Notes: a model not told the origin generated them from the letters alone. Shown: positions 1-11,303, counted from the first letter of the stretch. The stretch is 64,000 bases of DNA from Phytophthora colocasiae (GCA_018806915.1 JAGKQI010000098.1:310001-374000), one strand, 5' to 3'. A program made the numbers and translations.

Positions 1-1649
1 CGATTTCAGGGTTAAGGCACAATCGTGGGTGCCAAGGAACGAGGGCAAGCCTGGGAAGGGGTCACCAACTCCAAAAGATGGAAACGACTCCAAAAGATCC
101 TGACATACTCCGGATGATACACTCCGGATGATAAGTATGCGGAAACCAAGTGACTTTTCGGTAACGCCATGACCAAGGGGGTATATTTCTGGATTATATG
201 CGAGACCCAAGCTAGCAGTCGAAGGTTCGAAGTGGAGGTTAACGTTGGACTATCGGTGACTGTCTGATTTGTACCCAGTATCCTGGTTGAGTTTCGAGTA
301 TACTCAAGCCCATATATTTCCGACCGACCAAGACGACCGACGATGATGTGTCTGGAGCCAGCTGGAATTCTTCCATGTTCTTCGACTCTATGGTATTCTA
401 CTGAAACGCAAGCCTCTTCCTGATGAGACGCCCCTACTACATAGTGAAACCAAGTATATTTTTGCATGTTTAGCTAGTGCTAGCTATTATACATTAAAGA
501 GAGTTCAATTTGCCACCAAGGGCGCAAGTGCAAAGTCTTGGAAGGTGTTCCCAAGACACACTGTGAGGAGCCGTGGACCAGCCTCGAGAAGAGGGCTTCA
601 CGTGTAGCCGAACAAGCGTCAGGCCGCGTCGACAAGCGTCACCGCCGCGTGAATCTCCGCCAGGGTAAGACCAAGTTGGAAAGGTGATCCGGGCGGCGTA
701 TCCCGGGTGTGACCCCTTCCATTTCATATTCCAGTTGATACTTTCGGGTATTATTTCATATTATAACTGCATTTTGGGAGGTTAGTGGTAGTCACCCCTA
801 AAATTGATTGATTTGACTGCTTGTGTGTTTGGACTGTATTGGTTGTGTGTGTGTTGAAATACTACATAGTATTTTGAACATATATATTGGATTCTATTCT
901 TCCGAAGGTTTCTAGTGAATCTATCGGAAGTGGTGCGCTGTTTAAAGAGCCCCGGAACTGTGTCAGTGTTCCGGACTTTGCTCTAGTCGTACTGGCATTT
1001 GGAGTGCCCGCCGCTCGAGGGCCGAAAAGAATAAGAAGCGGTTGTATATTTTGGTTTAACTCTCTTGTATATTTGGTTAACTGTTGGAGGGGAAGTACTT
1101 TGCCCATAAGTGCTTACCCACTTTCGGACTAATTAACCACCGTTTGGGAAGTGTTTATTTGGTTAGCACTCTCCCTCCGGATCTAGTTCTACAATCTTTT
1201 GGAGATAACACTTTCGGTGCAGACTCCTCGCGTTCGAAGACAAACGACACCTACGAGGGTAGTCACAAGGTCACACGCCAAGCCACTTTCCAGATACTCA
1301 TTTGGACACCGGAAGGTGGTGCTGACTCACTCCAACTAGGACACCTTACTACTAACTCTCTTTTAGAGTGTTTAGTGTTTGGGTTGTTCCTTTTGGACGG
1401 CACACTATACGCAACCCCCTGGGCGGTCAAAAGTGTTCACCCACTTCGCCACATGTACTGTTTACTAGTTCGTCGAGAATACGCGTACTCCAAAACAGAT
1501 CCGAGGGTAAACTTGGATTAATACCCTCAGGAAGTGAGCAAAACGCCTCGTGATCAGGTAACGTTTGAAGCAGAGCATAGAAGCGCGCATGATTATTGCA
1601 TTGGTGTTCACGCTCGCCATTTCCCTCCCTGCGAAGGTGAGGATTGCTT
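1..1649. other. Unassigned flank, no supported gene
   Basis: Open frames of up to about 150 codons occur on both strands (for example positions 12-467 on the minus strand), but none shows a recognisable domain and several overlap antisense to each other. A short direct repeat of the 12-mer around 'actccggatgat' lies near 105-135. Since 1650-1654 was joined to 6103 before the retrotransposon landed, this stretch was once directly upstream of the TBP gene. It may hold old transposon sequence, but no LTR pair or coding motif is visible. Confidence 0.4.
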
Positions 1650-1654
1650 GGGCG

Positions 1655-1888
1655 TGTCACGTTTGGTTAAAGGCTACTTGTGATCTTGAGAGTAAACTGA
1701 TTCATTAGCGAGGTTGACTAGCTAGCACTGCGGCTCCTAGAGCTCCGTCCTTGACGTCTTGTAGCCTGTCCAACCTGCTTGTACATGTAGGTCCTTGGCG
1801 TCCATCTTCTTCTGCGTTAGCTAGCAGATGCTGACGAACGTGCTTTCTTTTCGGCACGTTAGACCTGATGATGCTGGTCATCATCACA
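1655..1888 (-). repeat. 3' LTR of element 1
   Basis: 234-bp terminal repeat, the 3' LTR in the element's minus-strand sense. It matches 5869-6102 except for one T/G difference around 1850. The integrase frame runs into this LTR and stops at 1859. Confidence 0.93.
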
Positions 1889-2872
1889 GTCTCCTCCACG
1901 TTGGTTCTTGCAGGGTCGAACACGACGAAGGTTGACCTTCTCGATGTATCGACCCTTGTCGAGAGTCAACGTCCCCGTGTCTTGAACAGCGAGTACTTCG
2001 TACGGTCCGTCGAACAGTGGCAAAGACTTCCCTTGGATACCGGCATCGCGGCGCAGCAGAACCTTGTCTCCCGGAGAGTACTCCCAGTTCACCCGTTTTA
2101 CGTTTTCACGGTCGTTGTTCTTCTTGATTTGGGCGGCCTTGCGACGATGTTCCTCAACCCAGTTTGTCTGGTGTTTCATGTCCATGAACATGTCGCGGCC
2201 GAACGCTTGCTGTGCAGGCGAAGCGTTTGTCATCGAGTGATGTGCAGCACGGAGCGCAAATGTAGTGTTGTTCAGGAACTGTGCCCAGTCTTCTGCTGTC
2301 TGCAGTGTCTTGGTCCGTATTTTGTCGCCTATCACGCGGTGTACGCGTTCGATCACGGCGTTCGCTTGTGGATTGCGAACCGTGGTTGGTGCATGCTCGA
2401 TCCCATAGCTGTCGAGGAGTTCTTGGAATTCCTTCTTGAACTCACTTCCGGCGTCGTAAATGCAGCGCATCGGGCGTGGATAGCGATTCAACCAATGTCG
2501 GTCGAGCAGAAATGCTGCCTCTGCACTTGATCCATCAAGCGCCGGCAGAATTTCGATCAGCCTAGTCGAGGTGTCGATGATTGTGAGTGCCCTAAACTTC
2601 TGTTTGCCGTAGGGTCCGATCGAGTCGACAGCTATTTCGAACCATGGTCAAGCGATTGCCTTCTTTGCTGGTAACTTTCCGTAGCGCACGGTAGGATGCT
2701 TTGCCTTGCTGCAGGCAAGACAAGCGTCGACGAACTTGATGGTGTCGCGTTCCATCGTACTCCACGTAAACACCTGGTTCATGGTGCTCTTCATGGTACT
2801 AGCACCGGGGTGGATCAGCCACTCATGATACGTCGCCAGCAGCTTGTCCTGGATGCTTTTTGGTACGAGCAC
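1859..2872 (-). pseudogene. Integrase region of element 1, interrupted by a stop
   Basis: The amino-terminal piece (2648-2872) has the zinc-binding H..H..C..C pattern, with HEWLIHPG followed by CLACSKAKH. The second piece (1859-2491) carries catalytic-core motifs such as IYDAGSEFKKEF and NPQANAVIERVHR, the D and E of the DDE triad region. Both are in one reading frame, separated by an in-frame TGA at 2648-2650. Element 2 has an arginine codon at the equivalent place, so this looks like a CGA to TGA transition. The frame then differs from the RNase H part upstream. Non-functional as read. Confidence 0.85.
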
Positions 2873-3767
2873 CTTCTGCTATTGGGGGCTACCCATAGCT
2901 GTATGCCACCCAGCTCGCGTTGGCACGTCTTGAGCAAGGTTGTGTCCTTGTGCTGCTCTGTTGCGAGTGCTCGCATGTCGAAGTTGAAAAGCTCACTGTC
3001 ACCAGTATCCATCGCGGCGGCAACCTGTGCTGCGTTGCTGCGATCGTTGCGTTGTTCGGGCCGCGTACCAGCAGTATTAACGGCTTTCTCCTCCAGTTCG
3101 GTCGAGTTTTTATCTATCATTGGCAGGCGCGATAAGGCGTCGGCGACAACGTTGACTTGTCCTGGCACGTAGTGAAAAGTTGGTCCGAACTCTTCAATCT
3201 CAAGACGCCAGCGCATCATGTGTACATCATGGAAGGTTGAGTACGTCAGGTTCAAATGATCCGTGAAGAGATGTAGCTCTTGGCCGAGTAGGAGACTACG
3301 GAACTCGCGCAGGAGTAGAACGATGCTGAGTAGTTCCAGTCGGTTCGCCGGGTAGAGACTCTGTGCCGAGTTGCATTTCTTGGACCAGAAAACTAGTGGT
3401 CGTTGGTGCTGCATGATCACTGCTCCCAGTTGGAGCTGCGAGGCGTCGGTATACACCTGGAATGGTTTTCCTGACTCGGGAAACGCTAGGCGAACTGTAG
3501 TGCTAGTGCTGCCTTCACCGCATCGAATGCCGTCTGAAGCTGTGGAGACCATGTGAATGGCTTTGCTGGCGAGAGTAGGGCAGTCAGTGGACTGAATAGC
3601 TCTGCACGTCTTGGGATCATATCCCGATAGTAGTTCACCATGCCGACAAAACGCCGTAGATCCTTGCGGTGGCGAGGTGGTGCGATATCCAGGATCGCTG
3701 AGACCTTGTTCGGGATCGCCTCAATTCCATCCTTGCTCAGTCGATAACCTATGTATTTCCACGGCAT
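2815..3767 (-). pseudogene. RT connection and RNase H region of element 1
   Basis: Two overlapping frames continue the pol polyprotein. Segment 3486-3767 matches the end of the RT thumb region (FVGMVNYYRDMIPRRAE). Segment 2815-3552 carries the RNase H part (VYTDASQLQLGAVI, NRLELLSIVLLLREF, FTDHLNLTYS) and ends in VNVVADALSRLP, the usual junction with integrase. Frameshifts separate these pieces from each other and from the RT core at about 3486-3552 and 3721-3767. Confidence 0.85.
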
Positions 3768-4656
3768 CCGCGCAGATGTTGCTTTTTCGTGGGTGCAACG
3801 TCAGTCCTGCTTCGTGCAGGCGCGTGAATACTACACGCAGGTGTTCCATGTGCTCCTCGAATGACTCTGATAGTACCAGAATGTCATCGAGGTAAACTCG
3901 TACGTACGGCAGGTCTCCCAGTTGCTCATCCATTGACGCTTGAAATTCATCCGGGGCAGTCGATACGCCCATCGGCAGACGGTTAAAGACAAACTTTCCC
4001 AATCCTGCCACTACGATCGCCGTGGCATCGCGATTCTGTTTCGCTAGTACCCGCGTGTAGTAGATCAGTGGGACGTCGAAGCTTGAAATATACACGGGCT
4101 TCGAGACCGACCGAATCATCTCGAGTACTGATCGCACCGGGTAGTAACTGCGTCGGAGCCTCTTGTTAAGCTGCCGGAAGTCACAAACCAAGCGGACAGT
4201 ACCGTCCTTTTTTGGTATCACGAAGGCGGGAGCCGCCCATTCAGAAGTGGAATCTGGAGTGAGCACACCAAATGCAACCAATCGCTCAATCTTGGCTCGT
4301 GTTGCATCAAAGTATGCCATTGGGATAGGAAATGGTTTCCCGGCGTACGGCTCAGCGTCAGGCTGGAGCGGGATGACGTACGGCTCCTTCGGAAAGGTCC
4401 CCAACTTGCCGGAGAAAAGCTCTGGGAACTTGTTTACCAGCGTCATGATTGTGGTCATCTGGTCCGCCGTTAGACTGCGTGTTGCTATCAGACCTTCAAG
4501 GGGCTCTTGCTTGGGTTCGTCGACGGCAAATTCAGCCCTGCACTCCATGTCTGCTGCCAAAGCAGCCGCTGAGCGCTTTTCATCTCGTGGGTTTGAGGGC
4601 ATCTTGATCTCGAGACAATCCCACTTTAGTGTACAGTCTTCAAAGTCCAGTATCAT
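3721..4656 (-). pseudogene. Reverse transcriptase core of element 1
   Basis: Contains the classical Ty3/gypsy RT motifs in order: an FVIPKKDGTVRLVCDFR block, RLPMGVSTAPDEFQ, and the active-site YLDD in VRVYLDDILVLS. The palm motif before these reads FDVPLIYY, like FDVPMGYY in element 2. The frame opens at about 4656 out of register with the protease part and is lost at about 3721, so it cannot be expressed as one pol protein without several frameshifts. Confidence 0.88.
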
Positions 4657-5222
4657 CTTTCCCCAGCATCACGGGGTACAGCAGTGTTTCCGCCACGCGG
4701 AAGGAGTGTGTACACGACCTGGTGTTTGAGAATGCCAGTAATTTTAGCGTCGTCGACGCGCGATGCGTTGTCGGGCCGATGGTATTGTCCGCCTTCCGAA
4801 ACTTGGCGTTCACGCTCTAGAACGACCTCATCACGGAGTGCGTGCAGCGTCTGCTGATCAATGGCCGAATTGGTACAGCCCGTGTCGAGCAGCGCCATAA
4901 GCCTGACGGGTCCGATTTGCACTTCAATCTCCATGCGAGGGGCTCCATCCGACGACATGGCTGCCATGTCCTCCATGGAGGCCATCGAGTTGTGGGACGG
5001 GGCATTGTAGAACTTGGCTGCCGCAAATTCGTCATCTTGGCGTTGTTTGAGTGTCCGCATCATTGCAGCCATCTCCTCGATCTGCTCTTGCATCGCCGCC
5101 ATCGCGTTGTGACCACCGCGGCCGCTGTTGAAGTTGCGTCCCTGTTGTTGACCTTGGCCACTACCACTGTTATTTTGTGGCCGGTATGCTGGTGAGCTCG
5201 CTCTCCTTCTCGTTGCGCTCAA
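4653..5222 (-). pseudogene. Gag tail and aspartic protease of element 1
   Basis: The reading frame begins within a low-complexity Gly/Gln-rich stretch (around SPAYRPQNNSGSG) and carries the protease active-site motif LLDTGCTNSAID, matching LIDTGCSRSAVDQ of element 2. The CCHC zinc knuckle present in element 2 is absent, apparently lost in a deletion at the gag/protease boundary that also changed the frame. Confidence 0.8.
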
Positions 5223-5787
5223 TCAGCTCAAACTGAGCCTCCATACTAGGCAGGTCCCAGCTTCTTGAGGTTCGGTGCAACTCAATCTGCCAGTTGATTG
5301 GCATGCCAGCCTTGTACATTCGCACGATGTCGGCTTCTGGCACTGCTTCACTCTCGCCATGTTCCAGGAACGGAATCATGCGGAGAAGCGTTCTGAACTC
5401 GCGGCTGTAGTCACGCACGCTCTTGTTCATCGTCTTTTTTAGTTGCATCAGCTCATCCATCAGAGCACCACGAGCGCCGGGTGGGCAGTGACGAGCCGTC
5501 AGTTGACGCAGCGCCACCACCGTGATGTTCGGGCGGAACTCGGCTTCCTCGCGGATGATGTCGTTGAAGAATCGTAGGTCTTCGTCGAACAGCAGGACTT
5601 GAATATCCTCTGCTAGTGCCCACTGGTCGCCTTGTTCCATCATGTAACCCATGAATGCTTGAAACTCTTGTAGGTGTAGGACCCAGTGTAGCCATGTCTT
5701 CCAGTCTCCCTCTCTGAAGACCGGGATCTTCTTCTTCACCACAGTGCCGTTGGCTCTGGCCTTGGTAAAGGTGATGTCGTCCGCCAT
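5170..5787 (-). pseudogene. Gag capsid region of element 1
   Basis: Starts at the ATG at 5785-5787 (MADDITFTKARANG) and aligns along its length with the amino-terminal 200 residues of the element 2 polyprotein (shared RxREGDWKTWL-like and VRLYK/VRMYKAGMPI blocks). It ends out of frame about 200 codons in, before the nucleocapsid zinc knuckle. This is the longest undamaged stretch of the element, but it lacks RNA-binding nucleocapsid sequence. Confidence 0.75.
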
Positions 5788-5853
5788 GCTGAGTTGTCTA
5801 GAACGAGACGACTTCTTCTTCTTGCTTGAATCTTGAGGTAGCCACGCTACGTA

Positions 5854-5867
5854 ATTGCTCGAGCAAT
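5854..5867. repeat. 14-bp palindrome at the primer-binding position of element 1
   Basis: ATTGCTCGAGCAAT is a perfect palindrome ending one base before the 5' LTR (5869). A tRNA primer-binding site starting TGG would normally stand here, but none is seen at the LTR edge. Element 2 has a related palindrome at the same place. Confidence 0.7.
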
Positions 5868-5868
5868 A

Positions 5869-6102
5869 TGTCACGTTTGGTTAAAGGCTACTTGTGATCT
5901 TGAGAGTAAACTGATTCATTAGCGAGGTTGACTAGCTAGCACTGCGGCTCCTAGAGCTCCGTCCTTGACGTCTTGTAGCCTGTCCAACCTGCTTGTACAT
6001 GTAGGTCCTTGGCGTCCATCTTCTTCTGCGTTAGCTAGCAGATGCTGACGAACGTGCTTTCTTGTCGGCACGTTAGACCTGATGATGCTGGTCATCATCA
6101 CA
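5869..6102 (-). repeat. 5' LTR of element 1
   Basis: 234-bp terminal repeat, the 5' LTR in the minus-strand sense, nearly identical to 1655-1888. It starts TGTCAC and ends TCACA on the plus strand and is followed by the GGGCG target duplication. Any promoter in it would read away from TBP. Confidence 0.93.
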
Positions 6103-6349
6103 GGGCGAGGGCTCCATGCTCCGGTTTGGATCCTAAAGAGGCAGTGCTTCTTCACAGATCTTTCGTCCAATCAAATGCAAGTCTATTAATTTGACCCCTT
6201 CTACAGTACAACAGTAGGATATCCTCTTTAAGAACAGCTGGGAGTTAGGTAGTACCGTGAGCGACATTAGGGTATATACGCTGTATACGCTGTAACCCAC
6301 AGCCAACGGTACCAAGAAATAGGAACAGTTCCAGCAACCAGCAACCAAA

Positions 6350-7450
6350 TTGGCGATGAGGAAGACGGCGACTCGCAGCTCGCGCGCCGTTAAAGAACGT
6401 CAGCTCGCTCTTGTCGAAGATCCTAGTCATGCTCTACAGACTGTTGGCCCACGCGAGCTCCAGGTGGACGATGACTGGGAGGAGCGCCTCAATCTGGAGG
6501 TCAAGATCATGTATGGACTTTTCCACTTATAGCATGATGCTTTTCATTAAATGGTGTGAATTTATGCAGGAATGTTGTGGGTACTGTGGACTTAAAGACG
6601 CCGCTGGATCTAAAGACGATCGCGCTACATGCGCGCAATGCTGAGTACAATCCTAAGGTGCGACCGCAAACACGTTATGACCTCGTTTTTCTAGCAAATA
6701 TGAACCTGGAGTCACTTTTGTTTAATGTCGCAGCGCTTTTCAGCGGTTATTATGCGGCTACGTGATCCCAAGACGACGGCCCTGATCTTTGGCTCTGGAA
6801 AGGTCAGCCTTAACATGTTCTTCAGCACGGAATTACTGTAAGTCTATGACGCTGACTCGATCGTCGTTGCGCAGATTGTCATTACAGGTGGAACCAGTGA
6901 GGAGAGCTGCAGGTTAGCTGCTCGCAAGTTTACCCGCGTAATACAGGTTGGTAGTGTGTAACTTTAAAACTGTCGACGGGTTAGTACTGACAGGCGCCGT
7001 GCCAATTTGTAGAAACTGAACTTCCCTGCCAAGTTCACTGAGTTTAAAGTGCGCAACGTTATGGGGACGTGCGATATCCGGTTCCCAATTCGACTAGAAG
7101 GACTGCTGAATGACCACGCGCGCTTCTCCAGTGTATGTATTTGCTGTAGTCCTGTTACGGAGTTGAAACATACCCATTTTGGTTTTTTTTTACAGTACGA
7201 ACCGGAGCTGTTTCCTGGACTCATTTACAAGCTTGTAGAGCCCAAGCTGACGCTACTCATCTTCGTATCTGGTAAGATTGTGTTGTGTGGCGCAAGAGAC
7301 TCGAACCATCTCCACCAAGCCATCGACAAGATGTATCCTGTGCTACTACAGTACCGCAAGATGACAGCAGCACCATCATTGATAACAGGAAGGCCAGGAT
7401 ACGAAGATAGCGAGGACCTTGACCGTCTAGAGCCAGGGGCTAACGTCTAA
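6350..7450 (+). CDS. TBP: TATA-box binding protein (TBP family)
   Basis: General transcription initiation factor that binds the TATA element and nucleates preinitiation complexes in the nucleus. Six exons fit well: 6350-6510, 6570-6657, 6734-6802, 6875-6946, 7013-7132 and 7196-7450, all with GT-AG introns of 59-76 nt. The spliced protein (about 254 residues) has a divergent amino-terminal part of about 54 residues, then both halves of the saddle: [39 protein letters not shown] in repeat one, and [41 protein letters not shown] in repeat two. An unusual acidic carboxy-terminal tail of about 25 residues follows the last helix. It could be canonical TBP or a TBP-related paralogue; repeat-one changes such as [11 protein letters not shown] leave that open. 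Confidence 0.9.
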
Positions 7451-7586
7451 ACAACGAGGCGGTACGAGTGCATTTTGTCTATCCTTATCCTATGCAACTG
7501 AAAATCAACGAAAAACAAACAGGAAATGTAGCATTATGCGTTCCACCGACTTGTATTGTTAGCATCTATCCCTTGTAGGAGCGCGT

Positions 7587-10044
7587 TCACTCGCTTTTCG
7601 AGTTCTTCTTGTGCTTTTTTCGTTTCTTCTTGCTCTCACCAGGTTTTGAAGAAGTATCTTGGGTCTTCTCTTTTCTGTTTCCAGAATCAGACTGCGGCAA
7701 CTGATTACTGGAGTCACCACCCTTGTTTTTCGCTTGTTTCATTTGCTTGACACGGTTGGCCTTTTGGAGATCGTATCCGGACACGGTGTTAATACGGTGG
7801 CGCATGGGTGGTGCTTTCAGGAGCTCCTTCCTCTTTGAGATACTGTTGTAAAAATGCACAGTAAGAAAGCTACACAAGACAATGCTGTAAAGGCTACTGC
7901 GTACCTGGCCTTCTTCAATGAAAGCATCCAATCTGGAACCTCGCAGCCCGAGATCTTCATCACATTAGCGATTGTACGCAGGTAAACCATATCATCTTCG
8001 GTGAAAAAGGTGACAGCCTTGCCTTTGCGTCCATTTCGGCCTGTACGACCAATGCGGTGGATGTAGCTCACAGCACTCTGTTAAAATCATGCCAAAAAGT
8101 CAGTCCCCTGACTTGAGAAGTAGATAACAAAAAGGTCTTCATACCTGAGGGAAATCGTAGTTGATAACCATGTTGACAGCCTTGAAATCCATACCACGAC
8201 TCATGAGGTCTGTACAGATAAGCACCCAGACCTCTCCAGTGCGAAAACGTCGAATCACATCATCACGCTGCTCCTTGGTGCGGTCAGCGTGGACTGCACC
8301 GATATTCACACCATCATACAGCAACTCGTGGTACAGTTCGTTGGCGCGCTCCTTGTTCTGAACGAACAGCAGTGCTGGAAGCTGAAGACCATCGTGCAGC
8401 AGCTGTTTCATAGCGACAAGTTTTCCTTCCTCCTTGCCCACGAAGACAAGTTTTTGGTCAATCGTACTAGCACCTGCATTTTTCATTCCGACTGCCACCT
8501 TGACAGGGTCGCGCAGCACCGTTTGCGCCAGCTCTTCGACCCCCTCCAGCATCGTAGCACTAAACATGGCGCGCTGGACCTTGGGGTTAGTGCAGGCAGC
8601 AAAAATCTCGTCAACCTGCTCCACGAAACCTAGCTCTAGTAGTCTATCGGCCTCGTCCAAACACACCATTTCAACAGTCGACAACTCCACCTTCGCTTCT
8701 TGGATCAAATGTACCAACCGGAGAGGAGTAGCAATTAGGACATCGTGGTTGACAGCCAGCTTACTTTTGGTCTGGGAGGCAATAGTAGCCGCAGTGGCCT
8801 TGGACAGTAGCGTAATATGCACCTTTTTGCCAGTAGCGAGGCGAGTGAATTCAGCGCGAATTTGCACCGCCAGATCACGAGTAGGAGCCAGCACGATCGA
8901 TCGGATTCCACTGCTGGTGCCACCGCCGGCAGCAAGATTGGCAAGGATCGGGATTGCGAACGCTGCCGTTTTACCAGAACCTGTAGGTGCCGTGGCCAGA
9001 AGATCGCGACGAAGCAAAAAGCTTGGGATGGCTTGCATTTGCACAGACGTAGGTTCCTTGTATTCGGAGCGCTCAATATTCTGCAGGAGCAAACGCTTCA
9101 TCTGCTGTGCATTCGGACTCGAGTCCAGTTGCATTTCAGAGAACGAAGTGATCGGTGCTGGAATACTCACTCCAGTCACACGAATACCAAGCTGACGGCG
9201 AATCATCTGCACACTCTCCCTGTATAAAACACACAGTGAGCATTTCTACAATGACAATATTCCATCAGCACTATACGTACTCAGCACTGTTGTTCTTGGC
9301 GATCTTCTTGGCCTCCTTTTTTGTTTTCTTCTCATTGGCCGATTCTTCGTTTGTGTCCTCGCCATTCGACTTGAACAAAGCCATGGCCTCCTCTTCTTCC
9401 TCTTCGCTGTCACTAGTTCCATCAGAGTCTTCTTCCGGGTTCTGATAAGCATTTTCACTTCCCATCGATTCTGTACGTGAGCGACGACGGGCACGTTTCT
9501 CCTTGCGCTTCTCAGTCTTGGTTTTGGGCGGAGCGAGAAGTTGCGACGCCTGCTGTCGTGCTTCATCTTCAAGACGCTGCTCCTCCAGAGCTCCCTCGCT
9601 CAGTTTGCGCTTGCGACGAGGCTTGCTGCCTTTCACTTTACGTGGCTTGCTAGCGGCCTCGTTGCCTGCCCACTCCGGTACCATGTCGACACTGATCTTG
9701 CGTGGCTTGGATGCCTTCTCTTTGGGCTTGGGAGCCGCATCAAAGCCAAAAAAGTCAAGTTCATCCACGGCAGCGGTCTTTTTGCTACCTCTCGTAGATC
9801 CTGCACCTGAGAATTATTGTGGAAAAATACAAAATCAATTGAAAACAATAGTGTTTTGTTAGAAATGGAGAGGTGAGGTTGACAGCACATTGCTACCGCT
9901 ACAGAAAGAGCTGGCGAGTGAAAATTGCATGAGGAAATAGAACAAACCTTCCGTGAGCTGCTTGAATTGCTTCTTGTCCTTCTGGAACTTGGTGCCGCCG
10001 AATTTGGCGCCTTGCGTGAGCGCTCCGAAGAAGGTGCTCGACAT
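7587..10044 (-). CDS. ROK1: DEAD-box RNA helicase, ROK1/DDX52-like
   Basis: ATP-dependent RNA helicase of the nucleolus, expected to act in 18S rRNA maturation (family knowledge). Exons on the minus strand: 9948-10044, 9281-9806, 8145-9219, 7905-8077 and 7842-7587, with all phases consistent. The amino-terminal 200 residues are charged and lysine-rich, starting [15 protein letters not shown]. The core has the Q motif ([10 protein letters not shown]), Walker [13 protein letters not shown] in [14 protein letters not shown] in MFSATMLEG and HRIGRTGR. The tail is lysine-rich ([10 protein letters not shown]), as expected for nucleolar proteins. The stretch before the core, [16 protein letters not shown], fits the ROK1 subfamily. 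It converges with TBP and diverges from the 35K gene over a 105-bp spacer. Confidence 0.9.
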
Positions 10045-10149
10045 GATCAGCGTTAGCGTTTGCGTCCAGCCAAAAATGACTCCAAGTCTATACGAGCTTC
10101 ACCCAATCAGAACGCTTAAATACATTAATTTGTTTCATTGCAATTAATT
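10045..10149. promoter_or_regulatory. Bidirectional promoter, ROK1-like / 35K
   Basis: Only 105 bp separate the two divergent start codons. A CCAAT box is at 10103-10107 and an AT-rich TTAAATACATTAA stretch follows near 10114-10126. Sharing of one control region by an rRNA helicase and a splicing factor is inferred from the spacing alone. Confidence 0.5.
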
Positions 10150-10746
10150 ATGGCGCATGGCGAGAAACGAAGGCGGAGTCGAAGCAGAAGCAGAAGTCGC
10201 GATAGAACCAAACGGTTAGACACTAGACAGCACTATAGTCATCGTGGGTGGTTTGCACAGGAGTACGACCCCATCCAGATCGGCAGCATCGATGGTACGG
10301 ACACTGTCCCGCACGACAAGGGGCTTAAACGTGCTCTGAACGCCACTTTTGACGCTTCAAAAGACCCTCAGATCCAGGGCGACCCATATTGCACGCTCTT
10401 CGTGGGTCGACTATCGTTCGGCACGACGGAGGAGACTATACGACGGTTCTTCAGTGCCTACGGAGCAATTAGGAGACTTCGACTGGTTCGAGACAAGAAG
10501 ACAGACAAGTCGAAAGGCTACGCGTTCATCGAGTTTGAGCAGGAAAGGAGCTTCGAACGAGCCTACAGACACGCTCATCGAAGTGTAATCGATGGAGCTA
10601 CAATTCTTGTGGACTACGAGCGAAACAGGGTCATGAAAGGGTGGAAACCCCGAAGACTCGGTGGAGGGTTGGGTGGGAAGAAGGAGTCCGGGCAACTTCG
10701 CTTTGGCGGAAGAGATCGACCATTTAAGCCACCGCTGAGATATTAG
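10150..10746 (+). CDS. SNRNP35: U11/U12 small nuclear ribonucleoprotein 35 kDa-like protein
   Basis: Component of the minor (U12-type) spliceosome's U11/U12 di-snRNP. Single exon, 198 residues. After an Arg/Ser-rich start ([13 protein letters not shown]) come the family's [14 protein letters not shown] block, one RRM with RNP2 LFVGRLSF and RNP1 KGYAFIEF (roughly residues 75-155), and the characteristic tail [19 protein letters not shown] plus [11 protein letters not shown]. The start at 10150 is preferred over an upstream in-frame TTG because the duplicated copy at 26046 begins with the same MAHG. Its presence implies that this organism keeps U12-type introns. Confidence 0.92.
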   Translation: MAHGEKRRRSRSRSRSRDRTKRLDTRQHYSHRGWFAQEYDPIQIGSIDGTDTVPHDKGLKRALNATFDASKDPQIQGDPYCTLFVGRLSFGTTEETIRRFFSAYGAIRRLRLVRDKKTDKSKGYAFIEFEQERSFERAYRHAHRSVIDGATILVDYERNRVMKGWKPRRLGGGLGGKKESGQLRFGGRDRPFKPPLRY

Positions 10747-10824
10747 GATTAAGATGGCCAAATACACGACACACTATTTTATGGACCAGCGTTGAAGCTG
10801 CACTGTTCCTTTGCAGTCATCTAT

Positions 10825-11186
10825 CTACTTGCACTGGTTCGGCACACTAGCAGTGACGCGATTGCCTGGGCCTAGCGTCGCTATTGTCTTTTCTGGAGTA
10901 GGAGGACTAGTGTGAGGCGAGTTGAGCAGCTCATTTGCAGTTATATAGGCGTCATCACTGGGGCGTCGATGCCTTTTCTTGCTGTTGCTGCTGTCATGTG
11001 ATTCAAAGGACCCATGCGAAAGAAAAAAAAACTGGTAGATGTCCACACGGAGGAGGACAGAGCTTAAACCATCCAGTGGTTGGATACGCATACGCGCAAT
11101 CCCGTCCTTGTCCAGGGAGATGCTAACCTTCTCTCGGCTCAACGAACACAAATATATTCCACTGCAATCACGACTGCTACTTGTGC
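10825..11186 (-). pseudogene. Possible fragment of a RAD1-like (9-1-1 clamp) gene
   Basis: An open frame of about 115 codons on the minus strand with no ATG at its beginning. It includes REKVSISLDKDGIARMRIQ followed by an acidic/Ser-rich tail. The KVSI..D..G pattern weakly resembles the last beta strands of checkpoint clamp protein RAD1, but the rest of such a gene is not present upstream: only about 120 bp lie before the next gene's 3' end. It could be a terminal exon remnant, or a non-coding open frame. Low certainty. Confidence 0.22.
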
Positions 11187-11303
11187 TTGTACTTGATCAA
11201 GACTTCGAAAACTATTTGAACCAAACTGTTCTAATATCTTGTGTTTTGTATGAGTGTTGTAAAGTGATTTTAAGTACCTCTATCACTACATATCCTGTAG
11301 AAA

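Larger units (their letters stand above)
1655..6102 (-). mobile_element. Ty3/gypsy-type LTR retrotransposon, element 1 (coding region decayed)
   Basis: Two 234-bp direct repeats (1655-1888 and 5869-6102) begin TG and end CA, and the flanks carry a 5-bp target duplication GGGCG (1650-1654 and 6103-6107). Together these define a complete insertion. Sense is the minus strand, with order gag, protease, reverse transcriptase, RNase H, integrase, the Ty3/gypsy order. A purine-rich tract lies just inside the 3' LTR (minus strand of 1889-1900). The LTRs differ at only one position that I can see, yet the interior has five frameshifts, a nonsense codon and an internal deletion in gag. The element sits about 250 bp upstream of the TBP start codon. 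Confidence 0.93.

Noticed and set aside
1..1654. Third LTR element at the left edge
   Set aside because: Some A/T-rich blocks look LTR-like, but no TG...CA direct repeat pair, primer site or pol motif could be found inside the window.
8434..9195. 253-codon frame antisense to the ROK1-like helicase
   Set aside because: Shadow of a C/G-rich coding strand; no domain, and the helicase motifs are all on the minus strand.
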